35,438 nt of DNA, taken from an uncultured Prevotellaceae bacterium (GTDB lineage Bacteria; Bacteroidota; Bacteroidia; Bacteroidales; Bacteroidaceae). The stretch is from positions 1-35,438 of the forward strand of contig CAMHKU010000021.1 of NCBI GenBank assembly GCA_946185805.1, in the 5' to 3' direction. Positions within the stretch are counted from its first letter, which is position 1. Every line of letters starts with the position of its first letter. The notes beneath the pieces were generated by a model. That model did no database searches, was not told where the DNA came from, and saw only the letters and a program-made list of their open reading frames with translations. The position numbers and the translations under genes were made by a program. Positions 6,742 to 14,901 of this stretch are shown piece after piece.

Positions 6742-7989
6742 ATGGACAACGAAGAGAGAGAAATCTTGATGCAGAAGTTTGCCGAGGCCAACCGAAAACT
6801 ATTACTTGCCAATGAGAAGCTGGAGGCGGCAAACAACAAGCTCAAGGAATACGAAGAAAAGACCGCGAAGGCCGAGAAGGCCAGTCGCATGAAATCTCTT
6901 TTCCTGGCCAACATGAGCCACGAGATACGCACCCCCCTGAACGCCATTGAGGGTTTTTCACGCGTGATAGCAGAAACCGACTCCTCTGAGGAGCGCATGA
7001 AGTATCTCGAAATCATTGAAAGCAACAACAATCGACTGATGAGCCTCATCAACGAGATTCTTGACCTCTCAAGAGTGGAGTCCGGCGAAATCGTCATCAA
7101 GAAAGCTCCCGTAGACTTGGCAAATCTGTGCAACAGCATACAGCAGCTGTTCAAGTTCCGCTGTCCTGACACCGTTGCCCTGAAATGGAGTAAGCCGACG
7201 ATGCCGGTGATGATGAACACTGATGAGAACCGTCTCACGCAGGTGCTGTCAAACCTCATCAGCAACGCACTGAAACATACGCCTAAGGGAGAAATCAACT
7301 ACGGCTACGAGCTGATAGACGACGGACAAAACATACAGTTCTACGTGCAGGACACGGGGGCGGGCATTGCCCCGGAGTTTATAGGGCATATCTTCGAGAC
7401 CTACGCCTCACAGGATGCCCAGCAGCAGAAAGGCTACGGACTGGGCTTGGCACTATGCCGCATCATCGTAGAAAAGATGGGCGGCCACATAGAAGTGCAG
7501 TCAAAGCTGGGCGAAGGGTCGAAGTTCACATTCGAACTGCCGTTCCACGGCTCCATCGGAGGCATGTCGACAAGTAACCGCACGACAACCAATGTCAAGA
7601 CACTGCACTTGAGCAACCGGCCTGACGAGAAGAACATGAAGACTATCCTCGTGGCTGAAGACGAGGAGAGTAACTTCGAACTGGTGCGCATCGTCCTGCA
7701 AAAGCGCTACCGCCTGCTGCGTGCACATAACGGCATCGAGGCCGTCACCATGAACGAAGACGAGCACCCCGACCTGATACTGATGGACATACGCATGCCG
7801 GAGATGAACGGTCTGGACGCCACCCGCATCATCAAGGAGGTGAACCAAAGCACGCCCGTCATCGCTCTCAGTGCCTACGCCTTCGACGAGAACATCCGCG
7901 AGGCGATGGCTGCCGGTTGCGACGCTTTCCTGGCAAAACCCTTCCGGGTGGAAGACTTGATAGAGATTTGTGCCAAATACATCAAATAG
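6742..7989 (+). CDS. Soluble hybrid histidine kinase with receiver domain, 415 aa
   Basis: Two-component signalling protein without membrane segments or a recognisable sensor domain. Residues 1-50 form a Lys/Glu-rich coiled coil. The HisKA H-box is SHEIRTPLNAI with phospho-acceptor H60. The HATPase follows with N-box NRLTQVLSNLISNALKH, G1 DTGAGI and G2 GYGLGLALC. A receiver domain (about 299-415) ends the protein: EDEESN acidic pair, phospho-acceptor D349 in LILMDIRMPEMNG, and the LAKPF lysine. There is no Hpt domain or DNA-binding output in the window, so the phosphate must go elsewhere or the receiver autoregulates the kinase. It has its own promoter and is 50 bp from the EEP gene. Coiled-coil sensing or partner binding is inference. 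Confidence 0.93.
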   Translation: MDNEEREILMQKFAEANRKLLLANEKLEAANNKLKEYEEKTAKAEKASRMKSLFLANMSHEIRTPLNAIEGFSRVIAETDSSEERMKYLEIIESNNNRLMSLINEILDLSRVESGEIVIKKAPVDLANLCNSIQQLFKFRCPDTVALKWSKPTMPVMMNTDENRLTQVLSNLISNALKHTPKGEINYGYELIDDGQNIQFYVQDTGAGIAPEFIGHIFETYASQDAQQQKGYGLGLALCRIIVEKMGGHIEVQSKLGEGSKFTFELPFHGSIGGMSTSNRTTTNVKTLHLSNRPDEKNMKTILVAEDEESNFELVRIVLQKRYRLLRAHNGIEAVTMNEDEHPDLILMDIRMPEMNGLDATRIIKEVNQSTPVIALSAYAFDENIREAMAAGCDAFLAKPFRVEDLIEICAKYIK

Positions 7990-8039
7990 CACAGCTGTGC
8001 TGAGCTAAACATACCAAATAGCAATAATATTTGTAGAAA

Positions 8040-9110
8040 ATGGGAAAACTCGCTATCTATAAGTACACATCCTTCCTGTTTCTTATCGTTACATTCCTCT
8101 TAGCCGGCTTTACAGTCATCGGACTGTTCGGAGGAAATTACCCCCCAGGCGGCAACACTGCCAAAGCCATGCTGGTTTATGTGCTGCCGCTGCTGATTAT
8201 CGGCGACATTGTAATGCTCATCTACTGGCTGCTGCGCCGCAGATGGCACTGGGCAGCTTTTCCGCTGGTCACGCTGTTATGCTGCATACCCTATATCGGC
8301 ACCATCTATCAGTTTGGGTCTGTCGACGAGGAAGCTGACAAGAAATCGGGCCTGATGATAGCCACTTACAATGTGGCACGGTTCAACCGCGAGACTTCCG
8401 GATTCATTGCTCAGGATATTCTTGCACAGATGAAGAAGCAAAAGGTCGATGTGTTCTGCATACAGGAATATAACGATAATAGTGGCGACAAGCGCAACTC
8501 TGATAGCTACAAAGAATATTTCAACTATATGGCCATGGGTAAGAACGACATGGTCATCTACAGTCGCTACCCCATCGTAGGCCATAAGACTATAGAATTT
8601 GGCGAGAGTAACCAAAGCGCCATGTGGGCCGACATTGATGTCAACGGCCAGATCATCAGATTTGTCAACGTACACTTGGAGACTACCGGCTTTAACCGTA
8701 TGCTGCACAAAGCCAGCAAGCAGCAGGCCAACATGCCCGGCACGAATATAGAAAGCAACCGGTTGCTGAAGATGATTTACGGCAGTTATACCATGGGTAT
8801 GGTGGTGCGTGCCGATCAGGCGCGGAGCCTGCGTGAGCAACTGGCCACCGACAAGCATAGCGACTATCCGCTGGTTATCTGCGGCGACTTCAACGACGTG
8901 CCCTACAGCTATACCTATAACACCATGCTTGGCGACCTCGTTGACGGCTTCAAGGAGTGTGGCAGCGGATGGATGTATACCTATCGCGGCAAGAAGAGAG
9001 TCAGGATTGACTACATCTTCCACGACGAGTCGTTCAACGGCCTGACATATTATCGTCAGGACCTAAGCTACTCCGATCACTATCCTGTCTATATGAAAAT
9101 GGAGTATTAA
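8040..9110 (+). CDS. Membrane-anchored endonuclease/exonuclease/phosphatase family protein, 356 aa
   Basis: Three hydrophobic helices occupy residues about 10-95 and hold a C-terminal EEP (DNase I-like metallohydrolase) domain at the membrane. EEP signatures in order: ATYNVARF, QEYN (metal-binding Glu), VNVHLET, CGDFNDVPYSYTY (catalytic Asp/Asn), RIDYIF and the final SDHYPVYMKM (catalytic His). The family hydrolyses phosphodiesters in nucleic acids, phospholipids or inositol phosphates; the substrate cannot be read from sequence. This TM-EEP layout is common in Bacteroidota. It follows the kinase by 50 bp with no clear promoter, so the two are probably one unit. It converges on the AlaX-like gene, leaving 17 bp. 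Confidence 0.88.
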   Translation: MGKLAIYKYTSFLFLIVTFLLAGFTVIGLFGGNYPPGGNTAKAMLVYVLPLLIIGDIVMLIYWLLRRRWHWAAFPLVTLLCCIPYIGTIYQFGSVDEEADKKSGLMIATYNVARFNRETSGFIAQDILAQMKKQKVDVFCIQEYNDNSGDKRNSDSYKEYFNYMAMGKNDMVIYSRYPIVGHKTIEFGESNQSAMWADIDVNGQIIRFVNVHLETTGFNRMLHKASKQQANMPGTNIESNRLLKMIYGSYTMGMVVRADQARSLREQLATDKHSDYPLVICGDFNDVPYSYTYNTMLGDLVDGFKECGSGWMYTYRGKKRVRIDYIFHDESFNGLTYYRQDLSYSDHYPVYMKMEY

Positions 9111-9127
9111 GTGAAGCGTAGCTGTGT

Positions 9128-9592
9128 TCAGACGATTTTGAACCTGACGCGGAAGGAGTGCTCCATCTCATCCCAATTAGTGCCTAACATCTCAAAGCGC
9201 CCTATCTGGCTGGTAGAGCGCACATGGCGGCCTATGCACGGACAGACGTCGTAGTTGCCGATACGCACCAGCCGTATGGTGTCGGAGGCGTCCTCAGGCA
9301 GGCGCTCGGTAGAAATCTCATCGGGCAGCCCGTCACGGCTGACGAACTCAAACGTCACCGGCAGGTCTTCGGCTATCAGCTCGTTCATGCGGCGCTCTAT
9401 CTCTTTTTCTTCTTGTCGCGAAGGTTTATGGTCAAGATGAAAACTCATCTTGCTCTTCTTGCGCTCCACATGGGCATTATAACTGCGACTACAGCCAAAG
9501 AGCCTAATCATCGTCTGGTTTAAGAGGTGTTCCGCCGTGTGTGCCGGCGGAAACTCCTCTTTATTGTGCTCGTTTAATATATAGTCTGCCAT
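9128..9592 (-). CDS. AlaX-like tRNA-editing domain protein, 154 aa
   Basis: Freestanding homologue of the second additional domain of alanyl-/threonyl-tRNA synthetases, which hydrolyses mischarged tRNA. The zinc-binding motifs are intact: HTAEH (H18, H22) and CIGRH (C119, H123), the HxxxH...CxxxH set of this family. At 154 residues it is a minimal editing domain without the N-terminal glycine-rich part of larger AlaX proteins. It is the last gene of the leftward run, 258 bp after the amylase, with a repeat array directly before its start codon. Editing of Ser- or Gly-tRNA-Ala is the expected role by family; specificity is inferred. Confidence 0.82.
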   Translation of the reverse strand: MADYILNEHNKEEFPPAHTAEHLLNQTMIRLFGCSRSYNAHVERKKSKMSFHLDHKPSRQEEKEIERRMNELIAEDLPVTFEFVSRDGLPDEISTERLPEDASDTIRLVRIGNYDVCPCIGRHVRSTSQIGRFEMLGTNWDEMEHSFRVRFKIV

Positions 9593-9593
9593 A

Positions 9594-9672
9594 AGGATTG
9601 AGGATTGAGGGTTGAGGATTGAGAATTGAGAGGATTGAAGATTGAGGATTGAGGATTGAGATTTGGATCGAG
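9594..9672. repeat. GATTGAG-type short tandem array before the AlaX-like gene
   Basis: About nine degenerate copies of a 7-9 bp unit (GGATTGA, GATTGAG, GAATTGAG). It begins 1 bp outside the AlaX-like start codon. The G-rich strand is antisense to that gene, unlike most other arrays in the window. Confidence 0.8.
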
Positions 9673-9714
9673 ATTATTGGTTTTGCAAGATTTCGTGTGG
9701 ATGGATAGTTTTTT

Positions 9715-9808
9715 GTAAAACAGATAAAAACCGGAAAAACCGATAAAAACCTTACACTGGTAGTGTACATTGTTTTTTTCCTGTTTTTCTGGTTTTCCCC
9801 TGTTTTCC
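9715..9808. repeat. Low-complexity imperfect inverted repeat with central hairpin
   Basis: The left arm 9715-9751 (A-rich AAAACC/GATAAAAACC units) and right arm 9772-9808 (T-rich GTTTTTCC-type units) are imperfect reverse complements over about 37 bp. They flank a small perfect hairpin TACACT-GGT-AGTGTA (9753-9767). It lies downstream of the leftward amylase gene, whose transcript would fold it with a U-rich 3' arm, so it may serve as that gene's terminator. Confidence 0.6.
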
Positions 9809-9850
9809 AAAAACGAATATACGCCCCATACAACATCTCGTAGAACCAGA

Positions 9851-11536
9851 TTATTGTTTAGTTCTCGGGCTCTGCAGTTTCAGCACGGCGGCGCTACGGG
9901 CGTCCACCTCAACATGCACCGTCTGGTCGGCCTTCAGCGACATTTCATAAGCGGCGTCGGTGAGTAAGTCGTGAGCTTTATAGGATTTCTCTTTCATGCC
10001 CAGGAATTCAAAGGCATGTGCGGGAATCCTCACGTCTACCGCTGCCTGCTGGTCGTCGAAGTTAGCCACCACCAGCAGCAGGCTGCTCTTGGCCTTACGC
10101 AGGAACATATACTGCCGGTGATACTGCTGATTGACATACATCAGGTCGTAGCTTTCGCCCTCGCTGATGGCCTTCTCCTTTCGGGCAATGGCCAGCACCT
10201 TCTTATACGTGTCATAGAGCTGCTGCTCGTCGGCCGTGAGTTGCTTCTTGGCAGCACGTGTCAGCGTGTCGATGTTCCAATAGTCGAAGATGGTGGTGCG
10301 ACCGTCGTGGCCGCTGAAGCCCTCCTGGTCCATGCCACGCTCGCCATACTCCTGTCCGGCGTAGAGCATGAAGGGGTTCTGCTGCTGCAGGGCGTTGACC
10401 ACCAATGCCGGCACCGCCTTGCGCCCGTCGGCGGCAAAGAAGTCGCTGCCTATGCGCAGCTCGTCGTGGTTCTCCAGGAAGTAGAGCATGTGCTGGCGGA
10501 TATCGTCGGTTGCCTGCCAGGCGCCGGTGATGGCCTGCGTAGACTGCTGATGACGAATCACCTGGAACATGGTGTCGTACATGCCCACCTTGTCGTACAG
10601 ATAGTCGAAGCCCGAAGCTATCCAGTGGCGATACTCGCCGGGATTATACACCTCGCCGATGAACAGCAGCTCCGGATACTTGGCCTTCACCTTCTGTGTG
10701 GCATAGGACCAGAATTCGGCGGGCACCATTTCGGCCATGTCGCAACGGAAGCCGTCGATACCTTTCGCCGCCCAGAACAGCAGGATGTCGGTCATTTTCT
10801 GCCATGTATCAGGCAGCGCCTGCCCCTCGGCAATGTGCAGCGACGAGGGCGTCACGCCGGCATAGTAGTCTACGCCGTAGTTCAGCTTCACCGTTTCATA
10901 CCAGTCGTTCTTTCCCGGCGCATTATGGAAGCAGTCGTTGCCAGTAGCCTTGGCAGGCTCCTCGGTGTAAGGTTGCGTCTCGCCGTGATAGAGGTCGAAA
11001 TATGGCGTGAACCGCTGTCCGGGGCAATAATAGAAATTGTTCTGAGGGTCGAAGCCGTTCTGAGGGTTGTCGCCCGCCCCAAGGTCTTTTACACCATGAG
11101 GCTTAGCGATGCTCTTATACTGTCGCGCCACGTGGTTGGGCACAAAGTCGATAATCACCTTCATGCCGGCCTCATGGGTGCGCGCCACCAGTTGTGAGAA
11201 TTCCTCCATACGGCGATTGACATCAACGGCCAGGTCAGGGTCGACGTCGTAGTAGTCGGTAATGGCGTAGGGCGACCCAGCCCTGCCTTTCACCACTGCC
11301 GGATGCTGGCGTGGAATGTCATACTGACTGTAGTCGGTCATCGTGGCGTGGCGAATGACGCCTGTGTACCATATATGGCTCACGCCCAGCCTGCTGATTT
11401 GTTTCAGCAGGGTGGGCGTGAAGTCGTTCAGCTTGCCGCAGCCATTCTCCTCAATCGTGCCACCAGCCTTACGGGTGGTGTTACGATTGGTATGTAGCCT
11501 CGTAAAAACCTGATAAATTATTGCTTTTTCTGGCAT
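9851..11536 (-). CDS. Cytoplasmic alpha-amylase family (GH13) glycoside hydrolase, 561 aa
   Basis: Retaining alpha-glucan hydrolase or transglycosylase with a TIM barrel. Family regions are visible: DFVPNHV (region I), GFRCDMAEM with the nucleophile Asp, FIGEVY with the acid/base Glu, and ENHDE with the third Asp (residues 273, 302 and 365 if counted from a TTG at 11557; seven fewer from the ATG chosen here). The start MPEKAIIYQVF at 11536 is preferred because the extra residues upstream come from a repeat array. No signal peptide is present, so it probably acts on internal glycogen or maltodextrins. A beta-rich C-terminal domain ends it. The start lies 38 bp beyond fabD, so the genes may be cotranscribed. 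The exact specificity is not determinable. Confidence 0.92.
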   Translation of the reverse strand: MPEKAIIYQVFTRLHTNRNTTRKAGGTIEENGCGKLNDFTPTLLKQISRLGVSHIWYTGVIRHATMTDYSQYDIPRQHPAVVKGRAGSPYAITDYYDVDPDLAVDVNRRMEEFSQLVARTHEAGMKVIIDFVPNHVARQYKSIAKPHGVKDLGAGDNPQNGFDPQNNFYYCPGQRFTPYFDLYHGETQPYTEEPAKATGNDCFHNAPGKNDWYETVKLNYGVDYYAGVTPSSLHIAEGQALPDTWQKMTDILLFWAAKGIDGFRCDMAEMVPAEFWSYATQKVKAKYPELLFIGEVYNPGEYRHWIASGFDYLYDKVGMYDTMFQVIRHQQSTQAITGAWQATDDIRQHMLYFLENHDELRIGSDFFAADGRKAVPALVVNALQQQNPFMLYAGQEYGERGMDQEGFSGHDGRTTIFDYWNIDTLTRAAKKQLTADEQQLYDTYKKVLAIARKEKAISEGESYDLMYVNQQYHRQYMFLRKAKSSLLLVVANFDDQQAAVDVRIPAHAFEFLGMKEKSYKAHDLLTDAAYEMSLKADQTVHVEVDARSAAVLKLQSPRTKQ

Positions 11537-11545
11537 AGCATAATT

Positions 11546-11578
11546 TTCAATCTTCAATCCTCAATCTTCAATCTTCAA
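11546..11578 (-). repeat. GATTGAA/GATTGAG tandem array between fabD and the amylase
   Basis: On the minus strand about four to five copies of GATTGAA/GATTGAG fill the gap between the end of fabD (11575) and the amylase start codon (11536). They read in the sense direction of the amylase. Confidence 0.8.
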
Positions 11579-12465
11579 AGGATGCCGTGAGCGCTTACCT
11601 CCTTGTTGATCTTGGCAATCATGCCCTGCAGGGCCTTGCCCGGACCGCACTCGGTGAAGTCAGTAGCACCGTCGGCTATCATCGACTGTACGCACTGCGT
11701 CCAACGCACGCTGCTGGTCAGCTGTGCAATGAGGTTCTGCTTAATCTCGGCAGGGTCGGTATGGGGCTTGCCGTCCACATTCTGATAGACGGGACACTTC
11801 GGCGTCTGGAACTCCGTCTGCTCAATGGCAGCCTGCAGCTCGTCCTTGGCGGGCTGCATCAGCGGTGAGTGGAAAGCGCCGCCCACCTTCAGCGGCAAAG
11901 CACGCTTGGCACCGGCAGCCTTCAGCTGCTCGCAGGCCTCATTGATTGCGTCAATATTGCCGCTGATTACCAGCTGGCCGGGGCAGTTATAGTTGGCGGG
12001 CACAACCACACCCTTGCCCATCTTGCTCACCTCGGCGCAGATTTCCTCAATCTTCTCGTCGGGCAGGGCGATGATGGCGGCCATCGTCGAGGGCTGCGCC
12101 TCGCAGGCTTTCTGCATAGCCATGGCACGGGCATACACCAGTTTCAGGCCGTCTTCAAACGACAGTGCGCCGGCGGCCACCAGTGCCGAGAACTCACCCA
12201 GAGAGTGGCCGGCAGTCATCTGCGGGTCAAAAGCGTCGCCCATGCAGATAGCCGAAATCACGGAGTGCAGGAAGACGGCGGGCTGCGTCACCTTCGTCTG
12301 CTTCAGGTCTTCGTCGGTACCCTCAAACATAATGTCGGTAATGCGGTAGCCTAAAATTTCGTTAGCCTTTTCAAACAATTCTTTTGCTGTCTCGTTGTTG
12401 TCGTACAGATCCTTGCCCATACCAACAAACTGTGCTCCCTGTCCGGGAAAAACAAATGCTTTCAT
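11575..12465 (-). CDS. fabD: Malonyl-CoA:ACP transacylase, 296 aa
   Basis: Transfers malonyl from CoA to acyl carrier protein for fatty acid synthesis, in the cytoplasm. FPGQGAQ opens the protein (residues 6-12). The nucleophile elbow is GHSLGE with S88, and the catalytic His is in GGAFHSPLM (H199). QNVDGK and TECGPGK near the C-terminus also fit the family. Length is close to the usual 300-310. It follows rny on the same strand but a 20-bp hairpin lies between, so it may be partly uncoupled from rny. No other fab genes are in the window. Confidence 0.97.
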   Translation of the reverse strand: MKAFVFPGQGAQFVGMGKDLYDNNETAKELFEKANEILGYRITDIMFEGTDEDLKQTKVTQPAVFLHSVISAICMGDAFDPQMTAGHSLGEFSALVAAGALSFEDGLKLVYARAMAMQKACEAQPSTMAAIIALPDEKIEEICAEVSKMGKGVVVPANYNCPGQLVISGNIDAINEACEQLKAAGAKRALPLKVGGAFHSPLMQPAKDELQAAIEQTEFQTPKCPVYQNVDGKPHTDPAEIKQNLIAQLTSSVRWTQCVQSMIADGATDFTECGPGKALQGMIAKINKEVSAHGIL

Positions 12466-12493
12466 TTCTTCTTAATTAAAATTATTGACTTAC

Positions 12494-12549
12494 CTTTCGG
12501 AAGTCTGAGGAGTTCCCTGCTTGCAGAAAACTCCTCAGACTCCCGAAAG
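12494..12549 (-). terminator. Long hairpin between rny and fabD
   Basis: CTTTCGG (12494-12500) plus AGTCTGAGGAGTT (12502-12514) pair with AACTCCTCAGACT (12529-12541) plus CCGAAAG (12543-12549). That makes 20 bp with one A-C mismatch. The 14-nt loop contains a second mini-palindrome, CTGCTTGCAG. It starts 6 bp after the rny stop codon. No T-run follows, so it may be a terminator, an attenuator or an mRNA-stabilising end. Confidence 0.6.
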
Positions 12550-12555
12550 CTTCAG

Positions 12556-14091
12556 TTATTTTGCATAAGCAACCGAACGCGTTTCGCGGATAACCGTAAT
12601 CTTCACCTGTCCGGGATAGGTCATCTCGTTCTGTATCTTAGAGGCTATCTGTCCGCTCAGAGCCTCCGTCTCGGCATCGCTCATCTTGTCGGCGCCGACA
12701 ATGACACGGAGCTCGCGGCCGGCCTGGATGGCATAGGTCTTCGTCACGCCGGGATAGCTCATAGCGATAGCCTCCAAATCATTCAGGCGCTTGATGTAAG
12801 CCTCCACGATTTCGCGGCGTGCGCCAGGACGTGCGCCAGAAATGGCGTCGCACACCTGCACGATAGGCGCCAGCAGAGTCTGCATTTCCATCTCGTCGTG
12901 ATGGGCGCCGATGGCGTTGCAGATGTCGGGTTTCTCCTTATACATCTCGGCAATCTTGGCGCCATAGAGTGCGTGGGGCATCTCGCTCTCCTCGTCGGGC
13001 ACCTTGCCGATGTCGTGCAGCAGTCCGGCGCGCTTGGCCTTCTTGGGGTTCAGGCCCAACTCGGCAGCCATGACGGCGCAAAGGTTGGCCGTCTCGCGGG
13101 CGTGCTGCAGCAGGTTCTGACCATACGACGAGCGGTATTTCATCTTACCGATGATACGTATCAGTTCGGGGTGCAGGCCGTGGATTCCCAAGTCGATGGC
13201 CGTGCGCTTGCCGGTCTCGATAATCTCGTTGTCGAGTTGTTTCTTCACCTTGGCTACCACCTCTTCGATACGGGCGGGGTGTATGCGGCCGTCGCTCACC
13301 AGCTGGTGCAGGGCCAGGCGGCAGGTCTCGCGGCGCACGGGGTCGAAGCCGCTGATGACAATGGCCTCTGGGGTGTCGTCCACCACGATTTCAACACCGC
13401 AGGCAGCCTCCAGGGCACGGATATTACGACCCTCACGGCCGATGACACGACCCTTGACGTCGTCGTTATCAATATGGAACACCGACACCGAGTTCTCCAC
13501 GGCCGTTTCCGTTGCCACGCGCTGGATGGTCTGTATCACAATCTTCTTGGCCTGGGCATTGGCATTGAGCTTGGCCTCGTCCATAATCTCGTTGATGTAA
13601 GCCTGCGCATCGGTGCGGGCCTCGTCCTTCAGGCTCTCCACCAAACGGCTTTTGGCCTCCTCGGCACTCAGACCCGAGAGCTCCTCCAGCTTCTCGCGCT
13701 CCTTGAGCTGCATCTTCTCCAGCTCCTCCTGCTTCACCGAGAGCAGTTTCTTCTCGTTGTCGATACGCTGCTGCTGGCTATCAAGCTCGTTCTTACGGCG
13801 ACCAAGCTCTTCCTGACGCTGATTGAGCGACATCTCGCGCTGCTTCAGCTTGTTCTCGCTCTGCTGGATGTGCTGGTTGCGCTGCTGCACCTCCTTCTCC
13901 AGCTCTGCCTTCTTGTTGAGGAATTTTTCCTTCACCTCGAGCAGTTTCTTTTCCTTAAGCACTTCGGCCTCCTTTCCGGCAGCCTCCACCATCTCGTTGT
14001 ATTTTCCCTTAAGTACATAACGGAAAACCATGTATCCGCATACACCGCCCACAACAAGGGCGGCCACGGCAATGATTATTGATAGAACCAT
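12556..14091 (-). CDS. rny: Ribonuclease Y, 511 aa
   Basis: Membrane-anchored endoribonuclease that starts mRNA decay. One N-terminal membrane helix (residues 3-24) is followed by a long Glu/Lys/Gln-rich coiled coil (about 30-190). A KH domain follows, with [15 protein letters not shown]. The HD domain carries LLHDIGK with H359/D360 and GAHHDE. Length and order match the family exactly. It is downstream of zapA by 69 bp on the same strand, an order common in Bacteroidota, and a hairpin follows the gene. Confidence 0.97.
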   Translation of the reverse strand: MVLSIIIAVAALVVGGVCGYMVFRYVLKGKYNEMVEAAGKEAEVLKEKKLLEVKEKFLNKKAELEKEVQQRNQHIQQSENKLKQREMSLNQRQEELGRRKNELDSQQQRIDNEKKLLSVKQEELEKMQLKEREKLEELSGLSAEEAKSRLVESLKDEARTDAQAYINEIMDEAKLNANAQAKKIVIQTIQRVATETAVENSVSVFHIDNDDVKGRVIGREGRNIRALEAACGVEIVVDDTPEAIVISGFDPVRRETCRLALHQLVSDGRIHPARIEEVVAKVKKQLDNEIIETGKRTAIDLGIHGLHPELIRIIGKMKYRSSYGQNLLQHARETANLCAVMAAELGLNPKKAKRAGLLHDIGKVPDEESEMPHALYGAKIAEMYKEKPDICNAIGAHHDEMEMQTLLAPIVQVCDAISGARPGARREIVEAYIKRLNDLEAIAMSYPGVTKTYAIQAGRELRVIVGADKMSDAETEALSGQIASKIQNEMTYPGQVKITVIRETRSVAYAK

Positions 14092-14160
14092 AAATTAATA
14101 TATATATGTATAAAATTAATATTCTTCTCTTGCGGCAGGCTCCTCAAGCCCCACCTCATC

Positions 14161-14463
14161 TCAATCAGCTATGACCTTGTCAATTTCAGCAGTAAGCCGC
14201 GAGAGAAGACTATTATAGGCACCAACATCCTTGTTGGCCGCCTCCATTTGTAACTTCACACCAATCTCCAACAGCGCCGTAGCGGCTATGAATCGCTCGC
14301 TGCGGCGACCTCTGAACATCTCGGCATACTTCTGATAAGTTGCCTGTACGAGTTTTGCGGCATCTCGATAGTAGACTTCCTCGTCGCCCTTAACGTAGAT
14401 GTCAATCTTCTCGTCGCAGATGTTCAGACTGATATGTTGTTTCTCTTTGTTTACTTCTGCCAT
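14161..14463 (-). CDS. zapA: Cell division protein ZapA, 100 aa
   Basis: Small FtsZ-ring stabiliser. The N-terminal beta-strand part (HISLNICDEKIDIYVKGDEEVYYRDAA) and the C-terminal coiled-coil helix (FIAATALLEIGVKLQME) match ZapA, as does the 100-residue length. It sits between a small coiled-coil gene (39 bp upstream) and rny, the Bacteroidota arrangement. The protein acts at midcell. The 69-bp gap to rny is too short for a 6S RNA gene, which neighbours zapA in many proteobacteria. Confidence 0.92.
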   Translation of the reverse strand: MAEVNKEKQHISLNICDEKIDIYVKGDEEVYYRDAAKLVQATYQKYAEMFRGRRSERFIAATALLEIGVKLQMEAANKDVGAYNSLLSRLTAEIDKVIAD

Positions 14464-14502
14464 TGTTTTAGGCCTTTGATGCCGGGGGATGAATGGTGGG
14501 TG

Positions 14503-14814
14503 TCAAGTATTACCATCCAACTCGTCACCCTGCAGCATCGCAATACATTTGTTTACCTCGCGTATGAGGCGAGCCAGACGGTCCTTAGCACCATCCAAGT
14601 CGCCGTCACTGATAGTCATCATCTTGGCCATCTTCAGCGAGTTGTAGTCGTTTTCAGTCTGAGTAAGCTTAGCTTGAAGCACTTTCATGTCCTGCTCCTG
14701 CTTGTCGAGCATGCTATAAAGCTCTGTGTTCTCCTTCTTCAGCTCCTGAAGACGGAGAATCATCTGCCTCACGCGGGCCTCAAAAGCGGCTAAAATCTTC
14801 TCATTCTGAGTCAT
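14503..14814 (-). CDS. ZapB-like coiled-coil protein, 103 aa
   Basis: Start taken at 14814 (MTQNEKILAAFEARVRQMIL), since an upstream extension adds a Cys/Leu-rich stretch with no family look. Residues about 5-65 form a continuous heptad coiled coil (LQELKKENTELYSMLDKQEQ), and the C-terminus ends in an acidic tail. It has no catalytic motif. Its place directly before zapA and its size suggest a ZapA partner of ZapB type at the division ring. That is inference from context; sequence alone only shows a coiled coil. Confidence 0.75.
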   Translation of the reverse strand: MTQNEKILAAFEARVRQMILRLQELKKENTELYSMLDKQEQDMKVLQAKLTQTENDYNSLKMAKMMTISDGDLDGAKDRLARLIREVNKCIAMLQGDELDGNT

Positions 14815-14901
14815 GATTACATTTTCAACATACAAAAGTAGGCATTTTTCGCGTAACAACCTGCTTTTGCGCCTGTTATTTAATATTAATTAAGAAGTTC
14901 T

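Noticed and set aside
9594..9672. CRISPR array
   Set aside because: Units of 7-9 bp with no spacers and no cas genes; it is a short tandem array. The same applies to the other arrays.
9561..9836. Two overlapping minus-strand frames over the repeat region
   Set aside because: Their text (NPQSSIFNPLNSQSS) is translated repeat array and quasi-palindrome; no independent coding evidence.
9851..11197. 408-codon open frame at 9971-11197 on the plus strand
   Set aside because: It is the antisense shadow of the GH13 amylase gene; the Leu/Val/His-rich text has no family look while the minus frame holds all catalytic motifs.
12898..14082. 394-codon plus-strand frame opposite rny
   Set aside because: Leu-rich shadow of the RNase Y coiled coil codons (CTC/CTG); the minus strand has KH and HD motifs.
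14092..14160. 6S RNA gene next to zapA
   Set aside because: The gap is only 69 bp and A/T-rich, too short for 6S RNA.
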